A stretch of 13,514 nucleotides of DNA from DASTHV01 sp035718045 (GTDB lineage Bacteria > Patescibacteriota > Saccharimonadia > Saccharimonadales > UBA10212), in contig DASTHV010000040.1 in NCBI GenBank assembly GCA_035718045.1, forward strand, positions 1-13,514, read 5' to 3'. This document shows positions 6,981 through 11,194 of this stretch, piece after piece. Under the pieces are notes generated by a model. It was not told where the DNA came from and searched no databases. It was given only the letters and a program-made list of their open reading frames with translations. The position numbers and the translations under genes were made by a program. The stretch's first letter is position 1, and each line of letters starts with the position of its first letter.

Positions 6981-7778
6981 ATGATTATTGCCGCGCTAGC
7001 CGTGCTGGGATTGATTTTTGGCAGTTTTTTAAACGCCATGGTCAGCCGGATGCATGCCGGCAAAGACTGGGTGCGCGGCCGTAGCCAGTGCGACGGCTGC
7101 GGCCATCAATTGGCCGCCAAAGATTTGGTGCCGCTGCTGAGTTGGCTGAGCCTAAAGGGTCGCTGCCGTTACTGCGGGCAAAAAATCTCTTGGCAGCACC
7201 CGGCTATCGAGTTGGCTACGGCCGCGGCATTCATCTTATCTTACATTTTTTGGCCAGCCAGCTTGGGCTTGGCAGGGCAGAAGCTACTGTTGGTGACGTG
7301 GCTTATCTCTGTTATCGGGTTGATGGCGCTGCTGGTCTACGATGCCCGCTGGATGACGTTACCAAATAGGATTCTTTATCCGACCTTTTTTGTCGCCGCC
7401 GCGGGTAGGTTGGCTTATATTCTTGGTTTTGCCGATAACAAAGCCCACAGCTTGTTATTTTGGGTATTTGGCGTCCTGGTGGCCAGCGGACTGTTTTGGC
7501 TGCTGTTTATGGTTTCTGGCGGGCGCTGGATTGGTTACGGCGACGTTCGACTAGGTTTGGTAACCGGCACGCTGCTAGCCAGCCCGTGGCTAAGTTTTTT
7601 AATGATTTTCATAGCTTCGGTACTAGGCACCCTGGCCGCTTTACCCGATCTGATTGCTGGGCGTAAGGGTTTTGGATCCAAATTGCCGTTTGGGCCGTTT
7701 TTAATCACGGCTACGGCTATCGCCGTACTATTTGGCGATCAAATCGTCAACTGGTACAAAAGTATATTCCTTCCCTAG
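6981..7778 (+). CDS. pilD: PilD, prepilin peptidase / N-methyltransferase
   Basis: PilD is the membrane aspartic protease that removes the leader of the pilin and pilin-like proteins encoded around it and methylates the new N-terminus. With the start at 6981 it has 265 residues. It shows the N-terminal GLIFGSFLNAMVSRM and a cytoplasmic zinc-type loop with two CxxC pairs (Cys37/Cys40 and Cys62/Cys65). The two catalytic aspartates are in LLVYDARWMTLPNRI (Asp121) and the GxGD motif GYGDVRLG (Asp188). About seven hydrophobic helices follow the usual plan. Both cysteine pairs are kept, so it should be bifunctional. An ATG nine bases earlier (6972) is also in frame; 6981 is preferred because it sits where the extended -10 element would place the transcript start and matches the family N-terminus. 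Confidence 0.95.
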   Translation: MIIAALAVLGLIFGSFLNAMVSRMHAGKDWVRGRSQCDGCGHQLAAKDLVPLLSWLSLKGRCRYCGQKISWQHPAIELATAAAFILSYIFWPASLGLAGQKLLLVTWLISVIGLMALLVYDARWMTLPNRILYPTFFVAAAGRLAYILGFADNKAHSLLFWVFGVLVASGLFWLLFMVSGGRWIGYGDVRLGLVTGTLLASPWLSFLMIFIASVLGTLAALPDLIAGRKGFGSKLPFGPFLITATAIAVLFGDQIVNWYKSIFLP

Positions 7779-7789
7779 CTTAGCTCACG

Positions 7790-7957
7790 AACAGAGAAAC
7801 ACACTTGAGCCAAGCATTAGGCGCCAGCGAAGCACGGACTGAACTGTATTGAAATACAGAGAGGGAGTACTGGAGCTGGCAACACCGCGATTGGCTAAGA
7901 GTCTGGCGGTGCGGCTGGCTTTGCCAGACGGCAGGCCAGACGTTGTGTTTCTCTGTT
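7790..7957. repeat. 168-bp segment bounded by 14-bp perfect inverted repeats
   Basis: AACAGAGAAACACA at 7790-7803 is the exact reverse complement of TGTGTTTCTCTGTT at 7944-7957. Between them are further small hairpins: CTGTAT/ATACAG around a TGAA tetraloop (7844-7859), CACCGC/GCGGTG (7883-7888 with 7906-7911) and CTGGC/GCCAG around TTT (7915-7927). ACG occurs directly outside both ends (7787-7789 and 7958-7960), which might be a 3-bp target duplication or chance. The segment fits either a miniature inverted-repeat element or a folded non-coding RNA whose ends pair. No known RNA family was recognised. It fills most of the 202-base gap after pilD. Confidence 0.6.
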
Positions 7958-7964
7958 ACGCTTA

Positions 7965-7973
7965 TGCTATACT
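7965..7973 (+). promoter_or_regulatory. Extended -10 promoter for the minor-pilin cluster, probable leaderless start
   Basis: TGC followed by TATACT (7968-7973) is a strong extended -10 element, five of six to consensus. The ATG at 7981 follows after 7 bases, at the expected transcription start, and no Shine-Dalgarno lies in between. A weak -35 candidate TTGTGT (7943-7948) is 19 bases upstream and overlaps the right arm of the inverted repeat. It would drive the four tightly packed minor-pilin genes. Confidence 0.6.
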
Positions 7974-7980
7974 TTTACCT

Positions 7981-8853
7981 ATGACGACCTCTGGGCGGGG
8001 CTACACTATTTTCGAGGTCATGATCGTCTTGGCTGTCACTAGCGTGCTTTTCGTCAGCGCCGTAACCGTCTTTTCGGGACGGCAACAAAAAACACAATTT
8101 TCGCAAATGATGTACGACCTCCAATCACAAATCCAAAGCTATGCTAACCAAGTCAGCACCGGCGCGTTTCCGGGCACCCAAAACTACAGCTGCAGCGCTC
8201 AAAACTATGGCGATCCATCTTATACCCGTCCGGTTTTAACCGCGACCCCGCAGGCCCAAAGCACCAGCCAGGACTGCGTTTATCTGGGCCGGGCAATCCA
8301 AGCCATACCTGGTCGCAGCCAAATTTATACCTACAATGTTCTGGGCCTGCACGACGCTCATGATGACATTGGTACTGACTTGGGCCTGCCGGCAGCCACC
8401 CTGGCAGAGTCCAAGCCGGAGCCAGCCACAGATAAAGATACTCGCACCAAAAACTATCTGATGGATACTTATAATTTGTTGCCAAGCGTAAAAATTGTAT
8501 CGGCCAAATATTATCCGACACCGATTTCCAGCCAGGAGTCGGATATCTTAGAACTTTACGCTTCTTTTCAGTCGGCCAGTTCAGCCTCAACGCAATCGAT
8601 AACAGCTCAAAGCGTCAAGGGAAGCTATGATTACCCGCCCGCCGCCGACGGCTCGTTGAACTCCAGCCTGCGAACTTGCCTGGAAATGACAGACAGCCCC
8701 AGCGCCAACTGCCAGACTCCGGTCGCCGTCGGCGCCAACGGCTGGCGGTTATGCGTCAAAGAAGATGGTAGCAACCGCATGGCCGAGCTGACGGTTATAG
8801 GTACGGCTACCGGTATAACTACTAATTTGAATATGGAGAGCTGCACCTCATGA
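7981..8853 (+). CDS. FimT/GspH-like minor prepilin
   Basis: A 290-residue pilin-like protein, first of four in a row. The short leader MTTSGRG is followed by the mature start YTIFEVMIVLAVTSVLF, with Glu12 at mature position 5. This is a proper PilD substrate with a single hydrophobic helix (about 8-28). The mature part is much longer than a typical GspH pseudopilin. It holds several cysteines in the globular region (for example in YSCSAQ, SQDCVY, RTCLEM, ANCQTP, RLCVKE, MESCTS), likely disulfide-bonded outside the cell. The frame is open upstream to a TTG at 7849, but that extension crosses the inverted-repeat segment and would bury the leader. ATG 7981 is therefore chosen. Its TGA overlaps the next ATG. 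The GspH/FimT label is by position and N-terminus only. Confidence 0.85.
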   Translation: MTTSGRGYTIFEVMIVLAVTSVLFVSAVTVFSGRQQKTQFSQMMYDLQSQIQSYANQVSTGAFPGTQNYSCSAQNYGDPSYTRPVLTATPQAQSTSQDCVYLGRAIQAIPGRSQIYTYNVLGLHDAHDDIGTDLGLPAATLAESKPEPATDKDTRTKNYLMDTYNLLPSVKIVSAKYYPTPISSQESDILELYASFQSASSASTQSITAQSVKGSYDYPPAADGSLNSSLRTCLEMTDSPSANCQTPVAVGANGWRLCVKEDGSNRMAELTVIGTATGITTNLNMESCTS

Positions 8854-10529
8854 GAGACAAGCTGATGCGCGGCGATACCATAATCGAGGTGATGATCAGT
8901 ATGGCTATCCTTGGCGTCGTTCTAATTACTTCTTTCGCGACTAGCCGCCACAGCTTGAACAGCGGTCTAGAGGCTAGTTTCCGCGATCAAGCCGGCTCGT
9001 ACGCCCAGCAGCAAGTCGAATTGATTAAACAGTTGGATACTAAGGGCTCCTTAACGGGCAATTTCAAACTATCGGCTTTTTGCATAAAGCCGCCCACCAC
9101 CTCCGGAGCACCAACTTACCAGGCCGTAGATAGCACAACTAATACCTGCACATTGCCGGTTGGCGACCCGTCGGCCGGCCAGTATACTTTGGTAGACAAA
9201 TATAGCGGTGACTGCGATACGGCCTCTTGCACCTATACAGTGACTGTCACGTGGCCGTCCAATTCGGCTGGCGCCGACAACAGCGTAACGCTGCAATATA
9301 AGCCCCAGAACAGCTATCGGACAACAACCGGCGCCTTTAATCCGCCGGTTTCCAATCCAGTGACTTTGCCGCCAGCTGGCTATCTGTCTTTAACCACGGA
9401 TAAGGGCGATAATCCTACCGTTTATAGCGGTGACAGCGTAGTATTAACTTGGACGCTGGATACTCCAGCCAACAACTGCAAAGGCACCACAGACCCTAAT
9501 GGCGGCGGCGGCTGGAACGGAAACCGAGACTCGAGCGGCGGCAGTTATACGATTAATCCTACTATCAATCGGACCTACACCATCAGCTGTTACACTGCTG
9601 ACGGCACGCTGCTTGGCCAAGCCAGCCAAACTGTAACCGTCAATGCCTTACAGCCTACCGTTAACCTTACCGCTACAGCTGGTCAATTGGGCTTAAGATG
9701 GAATTCGGCCGGTGCGATTCCCGGGATGAGCTGCGTACGAACTTTGGAATCGTCTGACCCGGACACCTGGGGCGATAACTATCTTTGCTGGCCTACAACC
9801 GAAAATCTAGGCCTGCAGTGGAGTTCCGCTGGAGCTATCGGTGGCCTAAGTTGCACACAGATATTTGAAGGCTCCGATCCATACACTTGGTATGACAACT
9901 ACCTGTGCGCGCCAAAGGACTATGGGTTCCGCTGGAGTTCGTCTGGGTCTATCGCGGGTATGTCCTGCACCCAATGGCTAGAAACGGCAGACCCGGACAC
10001 TTGGAATGATAACTATTTATGCGAGCCGACTAACAATACGGTTGATTTAAGCTGGACCTCCACGAACGCTACAAGCTGCAGCTCCAGCTGGGGCGGGGGT
10101 GGGACTGGAACCACTGGGTCGGACCATGTCTATGGTTTAACCTCGGACACTACATTTACTGTGACTTGTAGCGGCGACGGCGGCACTAAGAGCGCTAGTC
10201 AACCCGTGGATGTAGGAAATATAGCCAGTCAAGCCGCCTGCGCCGGCCCCTTTTGTTCTAATACGCCAGAGGTTATCTTCTATGACGGCACAAACTACGG
10301 CGGTACAGCGTGGGTGAGAACGAACGACTGTAGTTGGGTAGCAGACTGTAGTATTCCTAATGATTCAATATCTTCAATTCGCGTATTTAATACTAATCTA
10401 GCTATTTATTGGGATATCTCTTACGGCGGGGCCTGCTGGGAGATGGATGGCACTAAGGAAATACCTAACTTGGGGTCCTGGAATAATAATATTTCTTCCT
10501 ATAAGATAGGAAACTTTGGCGGTTGCTAA
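8850..10529 (+). CDS. Large PilV-like minor pilin with Ig-like, Trp/Cys-repeat and betagamma-crystallin-like domains
   Basis: A 559-residue prepilin, probably an adhesive tip subunit. The leader MRDKLMRG is cut before Asp9 (mature DTIIEVMISMAILGVVLI, Glu13 at mature position 5), a start common in Saccharibacteria. After a PilV-like stalk comes an Ig-like module (about 176-272) with a GDSVVLTWTL strand and a late TYTISC strand. Three tandem Trp/Cys repeats follow (281-393), then a second shorter Ig-like module (about 397-455). The last domain (473-559) has the betagamma-crystallin pattern: FYDGTNYGG and WDISYGGACWEM, with NDSISS (504-509) and NNNISS (545-550) matching the (N/D)(N/D)xx(S/T)S calcium-site motif. 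The protein is rich in paired cysteines. GGAG (8835-8838) precedes the ATG, which overlaps the preceding stop. Domain calls are from motif reading; the adhesin role is inferred. Confidence 0.88.
   Translation: MRDKLMRGDTIIEVMISMAILGVVLITSFATSRHSLNSGLEASFRDQAGSYAQQQVELIKQLDTKGSLTGNFKLSAFCIKPPTTSGAPTYQAVDSTTNTCTLPVGDPSAGQYTLVDKYSGDCDTASCTYTVTVTWPSNSAGADNSVTLQYKPQNSYRTTTGAFNPPVSNPVTLPPAGYLSLTTDKGDNPTVYSGDSVVLTWTLDTPANNCKGTTDPNGGGGWNGNRDSSGGSYTINPTINRTYTISCYTADGTLLGQASQTVTVNALQPTVNLTATAGQLGLRWNSAGAIPGMSCVRTLESSDPDTWGDNYLCWPTTENLGLQWSSAGAIGGLSCTQIFEGSDPYTWYDNYLCAPKDYGFRWSSSGSIAGMSCTQWLETADPDTWNDNYLCEPTNNTVDLSWTSTNATSCSSSWGGGGTGTTGSDHVYGLTSDTTFTVTCSGDGGTKSASQPVDVGNIASQAACAGPFCSNTPEVIFYDGTNYGGTAWVRTNDCSWVADCSIPNDSISSIRVFNTNLAIYWDISYGGACWEMDGTKEIPNLGSWNNNISSYKIGNFGGC
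9690..10028 (+). repeat. Three tandem Trp/Cys protein repeats in the PilV-like protein
   Basis: Residues 281-320, 321-358 and 359-393 are diverged copies of one unit of about 38-40 residues. Each starts with G(L/F)(R/Q)W, continues SxGxIxG(M/L)SC, then an acidic DPxTW, and ends xDNYLC. Each has exactly two cysteines 18 residues apart (295/313, 335/353, 373/391), probably one disulfide per unit. The DNA copies differ, so the duplication is not recent. Confidence 0.85.
10266..10529 (+). other. Betagamma-crystallin-like calcium-binding domain (C-terminus of PilV-like protein)
   Basis: Residues 473-559 contain two Greek-key-like halves. The first reads VIFYDGTNYGG, then NDSISSIRVF; the second reads AIYWDISYGGACWEM, then NNNISSYKI. 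The aromatic/GG hairpin followed by a paired (N/D)(N/D)xx(S/T)S motif is the signature of microbial betagamma-crystallins, which bind two calcium ions. Four cysteines (494, 500, 529, 559) could add disulfides. The DNA here looks richer in A and T than the rest of the gene. Confidence 0.7.
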
Positions 10530-10531
10530 CC

Positions 10532-11194
10532 ATGAAATTACCAAAACCTTCACATAGCCCAGGTTTTACAATCGTAGAACTGCTGGTAGCTACCTCGGTG
10601 TTTTCCGTAGTCCTGCTGGGAGCGTTGGCCGGTTTTCTGGAGATTGGACATTTGTTTTACAAAGGCGTGTCAACTTCTAATACCCAGGCCGTGGCTAATC
10701 AGATTCTGCAGGACGTCAGCGGTCAGTTTCAGACCAATGGCGGTTTTACCAGCGTCCCGCCAACCGATGGAAGCACTTATGCCTATTATTGCATCGGCGA
10801 TACGCGCTATACTTACAATATTAACCATGAGGTCAATGTTAACGATTCCACGGACCGCTCACCTGGCGGCCACTACGGTATCCTCAAGGACGTATTGCCC
10901 GGCGACGGTTGTGGTACGCCATGCGTCAGCTCCTGCGTGCAGGGCGAAGCGCCTTTCCAGAGTCCCACGGAACTATTGGGGGATAAGATGACCTTGCGGC
11001 AATTCAGTATTACCCCCTCAGCCAGTGGCTCCAACTTTTTTAACATCTCGATTGTGGTAAGTTACGGCGAAGACGACGCTTTTGATAATATAAGTGACCC
11101 TAACACCATAGTCTGCAAGGCCAATTCCGGTCTTGACCAGTTTTGTTCGGTCAGCCGGCTTAACACGTCCGCTTACAAAGGGTTTAGTCTATGA
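10532..11194 (+). CDS. PilW-like minor prepilin
   Basis: A 220-residue pilin-like protein. The leader MKLPKPSHSPG is cut before Phe12, giving FTIVELLVATSVFSVVLLGALAGFL with Glu16 at mature position 5. The PilW/GspJ-type helix is followed by a region (NTQAVANQILQDVSGQFQ) like the equivalent helix in PilW and GspJ. The globular part contains a cysteine cluster (GDGCGTPCVSSCVQGE, about residues 128-143) and further cysteines near the C-terminus (VCKANSGLDQFCSV), so it is also probably disulfide-bonded. The frame opens three codons earlier at TTG 10523, inside the previous gene. ATG 10532, two bases after that gene's TAA, is the simpler start, although the ribosome site is weak. Its TGA overlaps the next ATG (ATGA). 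Its place before a PilX-like gene matches the usual fimT-pilV-pilW-pilX order. Confidence 0.85.
   Translation: MKLPKPSHSPGFTIVELLVATSVFSVVLLGALAGFLEIGHLFYKGVSTSNTQAVANQILQDVSGQFQTNGGFTSVPPTDGSTYAYYCIGDTRYTYNINHEVNVNDSTDRSPGGHYGILKDVLPGDGCGTPCVSSCVQGEAPFQSPTELLGDKMTLRQFSITPSASGSNFFNISIVVSYGEDDAFDNISDPNTIVCKANSGLDQFCSVSRLNTSAYKGFSL

Noticed and set aside
7790..7957. 6S RNA, RNase P RNA or tmRNA
   Set aside because: The ends pair as in some structured RNAs, but I could not find the RNase P conserved core, a tRNA-like end or a continuous rod-like helix with a central bubble; it is left as an unassigned inverted-repeat element.
7849..7980. N-terminal extension of the first minor pilin from a TTG start
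   Set aside because: It would run through the inverted-repeat segment, has no pilin-like content and would put 44 residues before the leader. ATG 7981 gives a normal seven-residue leader and follows a good -10 element.
10523..10531. TTG start for the PilW-like gene, overlapping the PilV-like stop
   Set aside because: ATG 10532 is nine bases later, gives a normal basic leader and needs no rare start codon.
377..11194. Alternative genetic code with TGA as glycine (Gracilibacteria/Absconditabacteria)
   Set aside because: pilM, pilN, the FimT-like gene and the PilW-like gene all end in TGA at ATGA overlaps with the next gene, at normal family end points; in-frame TGA codons are not seen inside the genes.
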